DNA from: an uncultured Clostridia bacterium
Lineage (GTDB): Bacteria > Bacillota > Clostridia > Christensenellales > UBA1242
Assembly (NCBI GenBank): GCA_947627545.1
Contig: CANQWK010000011.1
Coordinates: 1-41,629 of the forward strand
DNA: 41,629 nt
Direction of reading: 5' to 3'
This document shows positions 32,161 to 41,030 of the stretch, piece after piece. Position 1 is the first letter of the stretch, and each line of letters opens with the position of its first letter. The notes beneath the pieces were generated by a model that was given only the letters and a program-made list of their open reading frames with translations, made no database searches and was not told the DNA's origin. The position numbers were made by a program, and so were the translations under genes.

Positions 32161-33477
32161 TTAATTTTTTGTTGGCTGTATATTTGAAAAATTAAAAAGT
32201 TCATTAAGTTCTTTTTTAGTTGGCAAAGTTTCTTTATCGAAATCTCCAAACAAACTTAAACTAATTTTAGCATCTGTTATTGCATTTTTAAAAGTGCTAT
32301 TGCAATCATCTAAGGTGCAGTTTAACCTTATTTTTCTTAGTTTTTTGTTATCTCTTATTTTGTTATACCAGCGATAATCGTATAATTTGCCTATTAGTCC
32401 ATTCATTGACGGTGATTTGCACATCTCTCTATGCCTATACAAGCGCTTGTTGTTTTTTAGTTCTTCTAAGGCAAAGCCATCTTTAAGTTTTGTTTTTATA
32501 AAACTTGCCACAGTTCTAATTATTTCATTAACATTCTGTTTTTGGCAATTGCAATAAAAAGACAAAATTCCATTTTGTTTCAATCTCCAATAATTAAAAT
32601 AAGAATAATACACCAAACTTTTCTTAAGCCTTAAATATCTATCTATGCCCAATGAAGCATCGTTAATCATGTTTAAAACAGTTAAAAATTTTTGTTCAAA
32701 AACATAATCGTTTATATCTTGCTTAAAAGTTAGGTTTAACCTTATATATGTTTTTTCTATATTCGCTTTTTTTGTTTTATAAAAATTATTATCTGCTACA
32801 TCGAAAAATTGAACTTCCAATTTTGGTAAATTAGCATTTTGCGGCAATTTGCTAACCAGATTTTTATTAATTGCATTTTTAACCTTGTTTAAAGATAGCG
32901 GACTGGTTATATATATTTCCAGATTATTAGAAACAAAATATGTTTTTACAAATTTTTTAATGTCTTTATTTGTTATTTTGGCAATAGATTTTATGTTTCC
33001 AACAGTGCGACTTGTTTCTTTAAATGATTCTACTTGATAAAGGTTATATAAATTAAAGGCGTGGGCAATTTCTTCATATTTATCGCTATATTCTGCAATT
33101 TCTTGATTAATAATTTTTCTTTCCTTTTCCACTGCTGTTTGAGTAAAAGTGCTTTCGGTTATTAAGGTGGCTATTGTTGATAAATATTCTTCTAATTCGC
33201 TAGAAAAAATTGTGCCTGTAAAACAGATTTCTCTAATATTTGTGTAGGCATTTGTTGATATAAATTTAGAATATTTTTTGCTAATCTCCTCTTTGGTTAA
33301 ATTTTTAGTACCTGTAAAAAACATGTGTTCTACAAAATGCGCCAAGCCAGGAATTGTATCGCACCGCGAACCGCAATTGAAAAGGACATCTACGCACGTT
33401 GATTTGTTAATTTTGTTTTTTACATAATAAAGTTTTGCCCCATTGTTTAATTTTGTGGCAATGTATTTGTTTTTCAT
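32161..33477 (-). CDS. M16-family zinc metallopeptidase
   Basis: 438 aa. HFVEH (47-51) is the inverted zinc motif HxxEH. The third ligand Glu lies in INQEIAEY (about 125), and the two-domain M16B fold is of normal length. Bacterial M16B enzymes often act as pairs (one active, one inactive). No partner lies beside it, so it may be a homodimer or have a distant partner. AAGGTGA precedes the ATG. Confidence 0.85.
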   Translation of the reverse strand: MKNKYIATKLNNGAKLYYVKNKINKSTCVDVLFNCGSRCDTIPGLAHFVEHMFFTGTKNLTKEEISKKYSKFISTNAYTNIREICFTGTIFSSELEEYLSTIATLITESTFTQTAVEKERKIINQEIAEYSDKYEEIAHAFNLYNLYQVESFKETSRTVGNIKSIAKITNKDIKKFVKTYFVSNNLEIYITSPLSLNKVKNAINKNLVSKLPQNANLPKLEVQFFDVADNNFYKTKKANIEKTYIRLNLTFKQDINDYVFEQKFLTVLNMINDASLGIDRYLRLKKSLVYYSYFNYWRLKQNGILSFYCNCQKQNVNEIIRTVASFIKTKLKDGFALEELKNNKRLYRHREMCKSPSMNGLIGKLYDYRWYNKIRDNKKLRKIRLNCTLDDCNSTFKNAITDAKISLSLFGDFDKETLPTKKELNELFNFSNIQPTKN

Positions 33478-33493
33478 AAATCACCTTATTGAT

Positions 33494-33522
33494 AAGATAT
33501 CAAATTAACAAGTTATAGTCAA
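33494..33522 (-). promoter_or_regulatory. M16 peptidase promoter
   Basis: Minus-strand TTGACT (33517-33522), 17-nt spacer, TATCTT (33494-33499). Confidence 0.65.
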
Positions 33523-33575
33523 TAAATTTTTAATTAAAAAGCATTTTTTACAAAATAATCATTTTTTAGCATAAA

Positions 33576-33600
33576 CAAAAAAGGACTTTAATTGTCCTTT
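33576..33600 (-). terminator. Terminator of the MacB-like gene
   Basis: Minus-strand AAAGGAC/GTCCTTT, 7-nt loop, T6. Confidence 0.85.
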
Positions 33601-33655
33601 CTGTTTATTTTTTTTATTTTTTTACTTGGAATTTTTATTAAATAATTTATTGTTT

Positions 33656-36274
33656 TTATTCCGACCTCAAAGCTAAAACAGGGTCTTTTTTAGATGCAAT
33701 TCGAGCAGGAATTAAGCCGGCAAGAATTGTTAAAACAACGCTTATTAAAACTAAAATTACGCAAGTTAATGGTTGCATTGCTGCAATTGTGCCTATGCCT
33801 GTTAAATGTTTTAAAATTAAGTTGATTGGTATTGTTAATAAGCCAGAAATTGCAATTCCTAACAAACCAGACAATAAGCCGATAATAAGAGTTTCTGCAT
33901 TAAACACGCGCGAAACATCTCTTTTTGAAGCACCAACGCTTCGCAACACGCCAATTTCTTTTGTGCGTTCTATAACCGATGTGTAGGTTATAATAGCAAT
34001 CATAATTGAAGAAACTAAAAGAGAAATAGCGGCAAATGCAACAAGCACGTAAGAGATTATATTAACTAATGATTTTAGCATGTTGGTTAAGAATGATGTT
34101 GAATCGGTAAAATTAATTTCGTAAACTCCTTCAAGGTCATTCCATTTGTCAATCATATTTAACAAATCGTCTTTTCCTTCAAAAGATTTAAGATAAACAT
34201 GAACTCCGGTTGGAACATTGCTTGCTCCATACACTTGAAGATATAAATCTATAATTTGTTCATAAGATAAATCCATTTCAAAATAGTCATGCAAGGCTTT
34301 TATCATTCCGTTTGGAGTTGAATATTGATAAAAATTTTCATCAATATCTCCACCAATCATATCTTTCAAATAATTTAACTCACTTATTTTTAATATATAT
34401 TTATTGGCAAAATTAGTGTCCCCTTCTACATAATTTCCACTTGCATCGGTTTTTAGATATTTATCTTTAAAGGTTTTTACAACATTTGATTGCTGGCAGT
34501 TTGAGTGATAAAACTCTGCAAGTTCTTTTGTGTACATAAACCCATCGGAGAAAATACTTCCTTTTGCATCGTCTTTTAAAGTTAAAACGCAAGAAACTGT
34601 TAATTCAAGTGAATTTTCTTCATTTAAACTTGCATTTAAAGCGTATAATTCTGCTTGTTTTTGTTGAATTTGTGTTGCTGCATCTTCTTTTTGAAAATCT
34701 GTAAAATCTACTATCGGTTTTTCTGTACCTTGCACATAATAAGCATCGTTCAAAATTAAAGTATAACTCTTTTTGCCTATAATATCTTCAAATTTTAAAG
34801 GTAAATATTTTCCTTTTTCATCAACGCTTGGAAGTTCTATACCATAACTATATAAAGTTGAATCCGCAATGGAACTAGAATTTAAAACCAAAGCAATTTC
34901 ATTTTTATTTTGAGGATACTCTCCTATTTTATTATACATTGAAAGAATGTAATCTTTATTATCTAAGCCCTCAAAGAATGTTGAACTTGTTGAGCCATCA
35001 AATGCACTAAACACAATGTTGCTGTTTAGCGGATAGAAATAATCGATTGTTTGTGAGTGCATTAATGTTAAAAAAAGCATGTCGCTGCTATAACTTACGT
35101 TAAAATCATTAATATAATCTTTTTTGCTGTCTTGATTGTAATAATCGGTTATATAATCCACAAAATCTTGGCTTAAATAGTTATATTTGCCAAAGTCTTT
35201 TAAACTTTCTTTCATATTATAAACAGGAATTTCTTCTTCGCTTGTACTATTAGAACTATCATTGGTTAATAATGCTTTTGAAGCCTTATCTAAATCAACC
35301 GACAAAGCCGAAATAGAAATTGGGTAACTTGACAAGCTTTCGCTTTGCATGGTGTTTATGTAATTGGTCATGCCGGCACTTACTGCCATTATTAATGATA
35401 TGCCCATTATACCTATGCTGCCCGCTATTGCAACTAAAATTGTCCTTCCTTTTTTTGTTAAAAGGTTTTTTAAACTTAAAAACATTGCAGTAAAAATGGA
35501 CATTGATTTCTTTTTCTTTGTCTTTTTAAAGCCATTATCTTGCAAATTCTCAACTTTAGCAGCATGTTTCTCAATTTCTTTGTTGGCTTGTGCTTGAGTG
35601 TATGGTTTGCTATCTTCAATAATTTCGCCATCTAGCAAACGTATTATTCGGCTTGAATATTTTTCAGCTAGTTCAGGGTTATGAGTTACCATTATAACAA
35701 GTTTGTTTTTGCTAACCTCTTTTAAAAGTTCCATTATTTGAACACTCGTTTTGCTATCTAATGCACCTGTTGGTTCGTCTGCCAAAATAATTTCAGGGTC
35801 ATTAACCAAAGCACGAGCAATAGCCACCCTTTGCATTTGTCCGCCTGAAAGTTGGTTTGGTTTGGATTTTAATTTATCGCCTAATCCAACCTTTTCTAGC
35901 ACTTCTTTTGCTCGTTTATGCCTTTCTGCCTTTTTTATTCCGCTTAAAGTTAATGCTAACTCAACATTTTCCAACACCGTTTGATGCGGAATTAAATTAT
36001 AACTTTGAAAAACAAAACCTACTCTATGATTTCGGTAATTGTCCCAATCTTTATCTTTATAATCTTTGGTTGAAACACCTTCGATAATTAAATCGCCGCT
36101 TGTGTATTTATCTAACCCACCAATAATGTTTAAAAGAGTGGTTTTTCCGCAACCAGATGGGCCTAAAATTGAAACAAATTCGCTACGTCTAAAACAAACA
36201 TTTATTTGTTTAAGTGCAGCAACAGTTTGGTCTTTTAATGCATAATTTTTAACAATGTTAGAAAGTTCTAGCAT
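33656..36274 (-). CDS. MacB-like ABC transporter: fused ATPase and FtsX-type permease
   Basis: 872 aa. The N-terminal LolD/MacB ATPase has Walker [10 protein letters not shown] (about 38-46), signature LSGGQMQR, Walker [12 protein letters not shown] and the H-loop VTH. Then a basic linker and a first membrane helix ([20 protein letters not shown], about 280-299), a large extracytoplasmic domain (about 305-735), and three more helices with the FtsX motif [21 protein letters not shown]. Such type VII transporters do mechanotransmission on outer or cell-wall substrates, often peptide or antibiotic related. Substrate unknown. AGGAGG precedes the ATG. Monocistronic. Confidence 0.9.
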   Translation of the reverse strand: MLELSNIVKNYALKDQTVAALKQINVCFRRSEFVSILGPSGCGKTTLLNIIGGLDKYTSGDLIIEGVSTKDYKDKDWDNYRNHRVGFVFQSYNLIPHQTVLENVELALTLSGIKKAERHKRAKEVLEKVGLGDKLKSKPNQLSGGQMQRVAIARALVNDPEIILADEPTGALDSKTSVQIMELLKEVSKNKLVIMVTHNPELAEKYSSRIIRLLDGEIIEDSKPYTQAQANKEIEKHAAKVENLQDNGFKKTKKKKSMSIFTAMFLSLKNLLTKKGRTILVAIAGSIGIMGISLIMAVSAGMTNYINTMQSESLSSYPISISALSVDLDKASKALLTNDSSNSTSEEEIPVYNMKESLKDFGKYNYLSQDFVDYITDYYNQDSKKDYINDFNVSYSSDMLFLTLMHSQTIDYFYPLNSNIVFSAFDGSTSSTFFEGLDNKDYILSMYNKIGEYPQNKNEIALVLNSSSIADSTLYSYGIELPSVDEKGKYLPLKFEDIIGKKSYTLILNDAYYVQGTEKPIVDFTDFQKEDAATQIQQKQAELYALNASLNEENSLELTVSCVLTLKDDAKGSIFSDGFMYTKELAEFYHSNCQQSNVVKTFKDKYLKTDASGNYVEGDTNFANKYILKISELNYLKDMIGGDIDENFYQYSTPNGMIKALHDYFEMDLSYEQIIDLYLQVYGASNVPTGVHVYLKSFEGKDDLLNMIDKWNDLEGVYEINFTDSTSFLTNMLKSLVNIISYVLVAFAAISLLVSSIMIAIITYTSVIERTKEIGVLRSVGASKRDVSRVFNAETLIIGLLSGLLGIAISGLLTIPINLILKHLTGIGTIAAMQPLTCVILVLISVVLTILAGLIPARIASKKDPVLALRSE

Positions 36275-36433
36275 AAAACCTCCTTAAATAAGTATTATTC
36301 AATAAATATGAATAAAAAATTATTTTCGCAAATGATTTTATCATTAGTGAAAGTTAAAGTCAAATAAAAAAATATATTTTTAGAAATTATGTTTAATTAT
36401 TAAATTTAAGTAAATACATTTATTGGAGGCAAT

Positions 36434-36605
36434 ATGAATAACCCTTTTAACAACAAAACAAAAGAAATAGATAAATATAACATTAGTTATTGCAGAAACA
36501 ATAAAAAAATATGGGCAAGATTATCGTTATCAAGACAAGCCAAGCCCAATTAAAGAACTTCAAAACCGAAAAAAAGACAACACTACCCTAGCCCGAAAAA
36601 AATAA
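36434..36605 (+). pseudogene. Small gene with a +1 frameshift
   Basis: It starts ATG with GGAGG 8 nt upstream: MNNPFNNKTKEID. The frame then stops at 36553. Dropping one base in the GATAAAT run continues as NITLVIAETIKKYGQDYRYQ, then DKPSPIKELQNRKK to a TAA at 36603-36605, giving a hydrophilic protein of about 56 aa. Single-base insertion, sequencing error and two overlapping small ORFs are all possible. Family not recognised. Confidence 0.5.
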
Positions 36606-36623
36606 TTTAAACCTATTATTTAA

Positions 36624-36650
36624 CAAAAAACACCACATAAGTGGTGTTAT
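36624..36650. terminator. Bidirectional terminator
   Basis: AACACCAC ATAA GTGGTGTT with A-run left and T-run right; serves the 36434 gene and veg. Confidence 0.85.
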
Positions 36651-36904
36651 TTATTTAACCATAAGTATTCAAAATCTCCAATAGCAACATCAACATAAGT
36701 GAACGACCTGTTTAATTTGTATTCGTCCACTTGGCATTCTACTAAAAACAAACTGTCATAAACACTTTTAATTTCCCCTACATAGGTGTGCAATAAGCGG
36801 CGCTGCCTATTATACTCTTTAATTTCAATGCTTTTGCCAACGCTACCTTGAATTTCATCTTTAACATGGTCAACTAACGAATTGTCTGTTGATAAAATTT
36901 TCAT
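36647..36904 (-). CDS. Veg-like protein (DUF1021)
   Basis: 85 aa. It resembles Veg: an N-terminal helix ending VGKSIEIKEYNRQRR (GKR..LK....RR), then GEIKSVYDSLFLVEC (G.L...YPS.F.V) and SFTYVDVAIGDFEY (SY.Y.DVLT..VE). In B. subtilis Veg promotes biofilm gene expression. The match is by pattern, not by alignment. AGGTGGAGGG before the ATG is a very strong SD. Confidence 0.65.
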   Translation of the reverse strand: MKILSTDNSLVDHVKDEIQGSVGKSIEIKEYNRQRRLLHTYVGEIKSVYDSLFLVECQVDEYKLNRSFTYVDVAIGDFEYLWLNK

Positions 36905-37310
36905 TAACCCTCCACCTAAAATGCTTTTTATTAAATTTAAACCCCAAGTAATTAGTTACATTTTAGCACAAAAAAATTTAAAATGCACGCATTTTTAACA
37001 TATTTTTAAAAATTTTTTTAAATTTTTTAAATTTATTTTTTATTTGCATTTAATTGTTTTTTATTTGATATTTAATTATTTTTCATTTCGAATTTATTTG
37101 CTTTTTATGTTCAATTTTTTCTATTAAATTTTTAATCATTGTATTTAATTTTTTATTATTGAACAAGTTTATTTTTTATTCTACAAGGGTTAATTAAACG
37201 TGATTTTTATTTTTAGCAAACATCATTAAGATTAATATTAAAAGGGCTATTTATTCAAAATATAATTATTATATTTTTTTGTGATATACATACAATAATA
37301 AAGGAAATGC
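36905..37310. other. AT-rich intergenic region upstream of veg and the SHOCT gene
   Basis: Mostly T-rich and low-complexity. A loose tandem repeat of about 22 bp (TTTTTTATTTGCATTTAATT-like units) spans about 37035-37105. No gene found. Confidence 0.5.
37271..37296 (+). promoter_or_regulatory. Possible SigE-type promoter
   Basis: CATACAAT (37289-37296) is a perfect SigE -10, and ATATT (37271-37275) fits its -35. Spacing is slightly short. Tentative. Confidence 0.3.
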
Positions 37311-37340
37311 TTGACAATTAAAAAGATTTTATTTTAAAAT
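37311..37340 (+). promoter_or_regulatory. Promoter of the SHOCT membrane protein gene
   Basis: TTGACA (37311-37316), 18-nt spacer, TAAAAT (37335-37340). Confidence 0.6.
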
Positions 37341-37362
37341 AAAATTAATATTGGAGGAATTT

Positions 37363-38229
37363 ATGGGTCTAATTAATAAAAAAGAAAGTGAGCAAAAACC
37401 AAAAAAGAAATTCACCATTTGGAGTTTTTTACAAACAATTGCCATTTTAGGTTTGTTTGTTGATGTGGCAATTTTGGTTTTGGGCATTAGAGGTGCTTTT
37501 CACTTTAATTCTAATTTTGTTTTAATTTTGCTAATTATTTTGATTGTAAGTTTCAGTTTATTGATGTCTATGCCGTGGATTAAAAGGCTAGAAAAAAAGA
37601 ATGATAAAATTGTTTCAATAGTCTTTTTAAGTGTATTAATTGTGTTTGCAATTTTGTGGATTGCTGCAACAATTGTGGCTGTTAATTTGGTAAAAAAAGT
37701 TGGTGAAGGTTTAGACGCTGGTAAACTTGCTAACAGTTTAAATTTCATTAAATTCACATTAATTGCAACAATGCAATTTGCAATTGCAAATTTAATTACA
37801 ACAACCATTTTAAAATATAGAAAAAAACTTATTGTTTTGCAAGCAATTATGTATGCAAGCAATATTTATGTTGATGTATGGTTTACAATTTTGTTCTTAT
37901 GTTTAAAAATATCAAAAAACGGATTTTCATTTAACTTAAACCCATTTTTGTTTAATGGAGTTGTTATAACAATTTTACTAATTGCAATTTGCTATACCTT
38001 AATTCTTAATTCTATTGTTAGAAAAACTCAAAGGCGAAAATACGGTTACTCAATGTTTGACCTTGATGGCAACGATGAAGAAAGCGAAAATTTAAAGCAA
38101 AAGCAAAATTCTAAAATTGAGCCAACTACAGAAGAAAAACTTGTTGAATTAAAAAAGATGTTAGACCAAAATTTAATTACACAAGAAGAATATAACAAAA
38201 AGAAAGAGGACATTTTAAACAAAATGTAA
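37363..38229 (+). CDS. Six-helix membrane protein with C-terminal SHOCT domain
   Basis: About 288 aa, start MGLINKKES (GGAGG 9 nt upstream). The frame is open to a TTG at 37351, but that codon is part of the SD. About six hydrophobic helices: FLQTIAILGLFVDVAILVLG; FVLILLIILIVSFSLLM; IVSIVFLSVLIVFAILWI; FIKFTLIATMQFAIANLI; an AIMYASNIYVDVWFTILFL stretch; VVITILLIAICYTLIL. After a charged linker, residues 255-288 (KLVELKKMLDQNLITQEEY then NKKKEDIL) form a SHOCT domain, a short helical pair often at the ends of membrane proteins. Function unknown. Confidence 0.8.
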   Translation: MGLINKKESEQKPKKKFTIWSFLQTIAILGLFVDVAILVLGIRGAFHFNSNFVLILLIILIVSFSLLMSMPWIKRLEKKNDKIVSIVFLSVLIVFAILWIAATIVAVNLVKKVGEGLDAGKLANSLNFIKFTLIATMQFAIANLITTTILKYRKKLIVLQAIMYASNIYVDVWFTILFLCLKISKNGFSFNLNPFLFNGVVITILLIAICYTLILNSIVRKTQRRKYGYSMFDLDGNDEESENLKQKQNSKIEPTTEEKLVELKKMLDQNLITQEEYNKKKEDILNKM

Positions 38230-38348
38230 TTTTAATTTTGGCAAAGATTTTTATAAATTTTATTCAATTAAAAAATTTACAAAATGCTATTAATGTATAC
38301 AATGCTATTAAAAATTAAATAAAAAAATAAATAATTTAAATGTAAATT

Positions 38349-38380
38349 AAAAAAATGGCCATTAATTTGGTCATTTTTTT
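38349..38380 (+). terminator. Terminator of the SHOCT gene
   Basis: AATGGCC/GGTCATT (one G-T) with an 8-nt loop and T7. Confidence 0.8.
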
Positions 38381-38400
38381 AATTTATGCTATCAAGTTAG

Positions 38401-38541
38401 TTATTTAATCTCTACTTTAATAAAAGTCTTTTTCCCTTTTTTAATTAAAAATTCCTTTTTGTTGTCTAAATTTAAAATTTCATTTATATCTGTTTTTTTC
38501 TCATTATTGATAATTGCTCAAAAGCATTATCTATAAATCAT
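38401..38541 (-). pseudogene. Gene remnant, possibly the C-terminal tail of tyrosyl-tRNA synthetase
   Basis: AAAGGAG then ATG (38541) begins MIYR and stops at once. In another frame the DNA reads NEKKTDINEILNLDNKKEFL then IKKGKKTFIKVEIK and a TAA at 38401. The ending (xIxKGKKxFxKVxxK) resembles the S4-domain end of bacterial TyrRS. Together with the Tyr attenuator directly upstream, this looks like what is left after most of a tyrS gene was deleted. Seen: SD, start, frame breaks and the tail. Inferred: identity. Confidence 0.45.
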
Positions 38542-38557
38542 ATAAACTCCTTTTAAC

Positions 38558-38636
38558 AAAAAATCTGCCACAAGTTTTCTTGGCTTATGACAGAAATAAT
38601 AAAAAAACTGCCACAAGCAAATTCGCTATATGGCAG
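38558..38636 (-). terminator. Tandem conditional terminators of the Tyr attenuator
   Basis: First: minus-strand CTGCCA/TGGCAG (38631-38636, 38608-38613) with GCGAATTTGC inside, followed by T7 (38601-38607). Second: the same 3' arm CTTGTGGCAG recurs at 38565-38574, followed by ATTTTTT. CATATAGCG in the 5' half of the first hairpin (38624-38632) is fully complementary to CGCTATATG at the leader-peptide end (38679-38687), so an antiterminator of 9 bp can replace it. Confidence 0.8.
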
Positions 38637-38675
38637 ATGTTTTAAACATTTTTATTATTTGCAAATCAAAAACTT

Positions 38676-38735
38676 CTACATATAGCGTTCAATGTAGTAG
38701 TAATAATATAAAGTGTTTGCAAATAAATTTTTCAT
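38676..38735 (-). CDS. Tyrosine leader peptide MKNLFANTLYYYYYIERYM
   Basis: 19 codons with five consecutive Tyr (TAT TAT TAC TAC TAC) and a sixth near the end. AAGGAG (38741-38746) lies 5 nt before the ATG. A ribosome stalled on the Tyr run leaves CGCTATATG (codons Arg-Tyr-Met) free to form the antiterminator, while one reaching the stop covers it and lets the terminator fold. This is the textbook logic of amino-acid attenuation, with Tyr as the signal. Confidence 0.8.
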   Translation of the reverse strand: MKNLFANTLYYYYYIERYM

Positions 38736-38753
38736 AGTTTCTCCTTGATATTA

Positions 38754-38782
38754 TTAATAGTTTTTTGGTGTAGAGCTTGCAA
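38754..38782 (-). promoter_or_regulatory. Promoter of the Tyr attenuator
   Basis: Minus-strand TTGCAA (38777-38782), 17-nt spacer, TATTAA (38754-38759). Expected +1 near 38747, immediately before the SD. Confidence 0.6.
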
Positions 38783-38811
38783 GTTTATACGAACCACTCA
38801 CATAAATTGTT

Positions 38812-39186
38812 TTAATTTAATAAAGATAATTCAAAAGTTATGCCCGCTCCCTCTGTTGGTGTGCCAAATTTTAAAGATTCATTAGTTGTAAGAGTATAAT
38901 TTGACGATGCATTAACATTAATCGGTTGTAATCCTTTGCTGTTTTTGTCAATAACAAACGAAATAGAATTTTCTTCAACTTTGTTTATGATTATTGAGAA
39001 ACTTTCTTCTGTCTCATAATTTGTTATTGTTTTCTTTTTGAATAAACCTTTGGTTGATTTCTTTTCAACTTTATTTGAATCAATCAAATATTTGCCTTTT
39101 GAGATTATTTCAATGGTTTGATAGGATTCTTTGTTTTGTTTATTTAAACCAACAGTCCAATCTTTTCTTTTTATTTTTAATTTCAT
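38812..39186 (-). CDS. Hypothetical protein, 124 aa
   Basis: Not recognised. Beta-rich, soluble, Lys/Thr/Ser-rich: MKLKIKRKDWTVGL, then repeated strand-like blocks (SFSIIINKVEENSISFVI) and a final YTLTTNESLKFGTPTEGAG. No signal peptide. AAGGAG precedes the ATG. It has a hairpin cluster upstream and the Tyr attenuator downstream. Confidence 0.7.
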   Translation of the reverse strand: MKLKIKRKDWTVGLNKQNKESYQTIEIISKGKYLIDSNKVEKKSTKGLFKKKTITNYETEESFSIIINKVEENSISFVIDKNSKGLQPINVNASSNYTLTTNESLKFGTPTEGAGITFELSLLN

Positions 39187-39256
39187 AATATTTTCTCCTT
39201 TTTGTTACATAAATAATAATATCATATTTTAAACCAAATTCCAAATCAATTCCACA

Positions 39257-39470
39257 TAAAAAATACGAACTGATTAGGTTCGTACAATTCTCTCTTGGTG
39301 CACCATAGCAAAACTAAATTGAACCTATTCTAAAAAGTGGGACAACTGGGTTTACCCAAGTCCCACTTTTTAGCCCATTCTTTTGCAGTGGCTAAGTTGT
39401 TTGGTTGATTGAAAAACGACACCTTGTCAGCGTGCGGCAGCACGCTCTCGTTAATAAGACAAGGTGTCGT
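39257..39470 (-). repeat. Cluster of three strong hairpins downstream of thrS
   Basis: (a) ACGACACCTTGTC/GACAAGGTGTCGT (39416-39428, 39458-39470) with AGCGTG/CACGCT nested inside, followed on the minus strand by T5: the thrS terminator. (b) AAAAAGTGGGAC/GTCCCACTTTTT (39332-39343, 39360-39371) with inner TGGG/CCCA. (c) TACGAAC/GTTCGTA (39264-39270, 39278-39284) followed by T6. A 10-bp palindrome TGGTGCACCA sits at 39296-39305. The GC content is well above surrounding intergenic DNA. Nothing else is seen in this 340-bp gap. Confidence 0.75.
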
Positions 39471-39530
39471 CTAATGCTCTGTGTATCAAATTGTTATTTA
39501 ATAATTAGTAAAGAGTTATAACTATTTTTA

Positions 39531-40976
39531 TTAAATCGAACCGTAAAACGAAGGCCTTTTGCTAAGGTATTTGGATAGGGCTATTGGCCTATATGGATAT
39601 TTTTTAATTTGGTCGTGAATAAATTGTTCAAGTTCTGCTTTGCTCATTTCCAAAACTTGATTGTTCCTTCTGTCGTTTACCTTATATTTTGCGCCATTAA
39701 GTTCGTTTTCGCCAACCACAACAACATAAGGTATCCACTCTTGTCTTGCCCTAACAAGTTTTTTGCCAAGCTTTTCGTTGCGGTCATCAATGTCAAAACG
39801 GATTCCGTCAAATTCAAGCCCTTTGCAATATTCAAGATGAGCCTCATTGTTTATAGGCAAAATGCGGAGTTGCACAGGCGAAAGCCAAAGTGGCAGCACA
39901 GGTCTTTCAAGTTTAAGTGCTTCTTCCAAAATAGCATACATACATCTTTCGACTGCGCCGACAGAAGAATGGACAATAATACAGTTTTTCTTTTCGCCAT
40001 TTTCGTCAGCATAAACGATATTGTAAACTTTGCCTTCCTTTACATCAAATTGGACAGTAGAGAGTTGTTGGTTGCCATGCACACTGTCAATTGACTGCCA
40101 TTCATATTTCATAGCCCAATAATGTTTCATTCTGTCCAATCTCTCAACAAATAGTGGGCGATTTGCATATTTCACACATTCGAGCAAATCGTTTTTGTAT
40201 TTATCATAGAAAACATCAACAATTCTTAAAACATTTGCGTATTTTATGCCCATGCCTGAATTAAGGTTTTCATATTTTTTGAATATGTCTTTATATTCAA
40301 CGATTGCCTGCTGCTCATCTTTGCAAAAGCAGTGAATGTCAGCCATGTGAAAAAACCTATCTCTTTTAAGTCCAGAGAGTTCGCCTGATTTTTCATATCT
40401 AAAATTCTCCGAGTATTCAAAGAAGCGCAGTGGCAGTTGTCTATAACTAAAAGACGCTTGTTGCACCATTTTGAAAAGGCCAAAATCAGCCGCAAAACGC
40501 AAGATAAATTCTTTATTTGGATCGTCTGGCACTTTCACGGAATAATGTCTTTCGTGAAAAGAGCCGCATTGTGCCAAAATTTGCTCGTCAGCCTTATTGT
40601 AAAATAGTGGCGAGCCTATTTCCATAGCGCCCAAATCATATTTGGCAATTCTTTCTTGCCAATCTTTGATAAGATTGAATATAAGCTGCCCATTTGGATA
40701 CATTCTGTGATTTCCGCTGTCACTCGCGCTTTCGTTATCGGCAAGTTCAAGCCTTTTCATCTCTTTGATTGACGGAGCCTCTGCCTTAACTTCTCCGGGC
40801 AGTTCTTCCGCTTTAACATAGTCGATAAGTTCGCTATATCCATATTTTTCAAGTTTACTTAAAACTTCTTCTTTGTTAGATAAATCTAACGATATTTCTT
40901 CGCCATTAGGCATGAGAAGAAAATAGTCTTTTTTTATGTCTTTGACAATATCTTCTCTGTTTAATAATTTTTCCAT
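39531..40976 (-). CDS. thrS: Threonyl-tRNA synthetase, archaeal-type, lacking the editing domain
   Basis: 481 aa against about 640 for usual bacterial ThrRS. The TGS and editing domains are absent; about 70 N-terminal residues precede the class II core (NHRMYPNGQLIFN at 89-101). Motif 2 is FRYEKSGELSGLKRDRFF (192-209). LSTVQFDV, VHSSVGAVER and LPLWLSPVQLRILPI resemble archaeal rather than bacterial ThrRS. Of the zinc ligands, His215 (DIH) and His336 (VHSS) are present, but the Cys of RYAACFG is Asp164 (LRFAADFG). So the enzyme may not bind zinc normally and cannot self-edit Ser. Charges tRNA-Thr. AAGGAG precedes the ATG. Controlled by the Thr attenuator upstream. Confidence 0.9.
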   Translation of the reverse strand: MEKLLNREDIVKDIKKDYFLLMPNGEEISLDLSNKEEVLSKLEKYGYSELIDYVKAEELPGEVKAEAPSIKEMKRLELADNESASDSGNHRMYPNGQLIFNLIKDWQERIAKYDLGAMEIGSPLFYNKADEQILAQCGSFHERHYSVKVPDDPNKEFILRFAADFGLFKMVQQASFSYRQLPLRFFEYSENFRYEKSGELSGLKRDRFFHMADIHCFCKDEQQAIVEYKDIFKKYENLNSGMGIKYANVLRIVDVFYDKYKNDLLECVKYANRPLFVERLDRMKHYWAMKYEWQSIDSVHGNQQLSTVQFDVKEGKVYNIVYADENGEKKNCIIVHSSVGAVERCMYAILEEALKLERPVLPLWLSPVQLRILPINNEAHLEYCKGLEFDGIRFDIDDRNEKLGKKLVRARQEWIPYVVVVGENELNGAKYKVNDRRNNQVLEMSKAELEQFIHDQIKKYPYRPIALSKYLSKRPSFYGSI

Positions 40977-41030
40977 TGTTTTTCTCCTTAAATTTAATTT
41001 TTATTTTGTTTTTTTGCATAAAAAGTTCTT

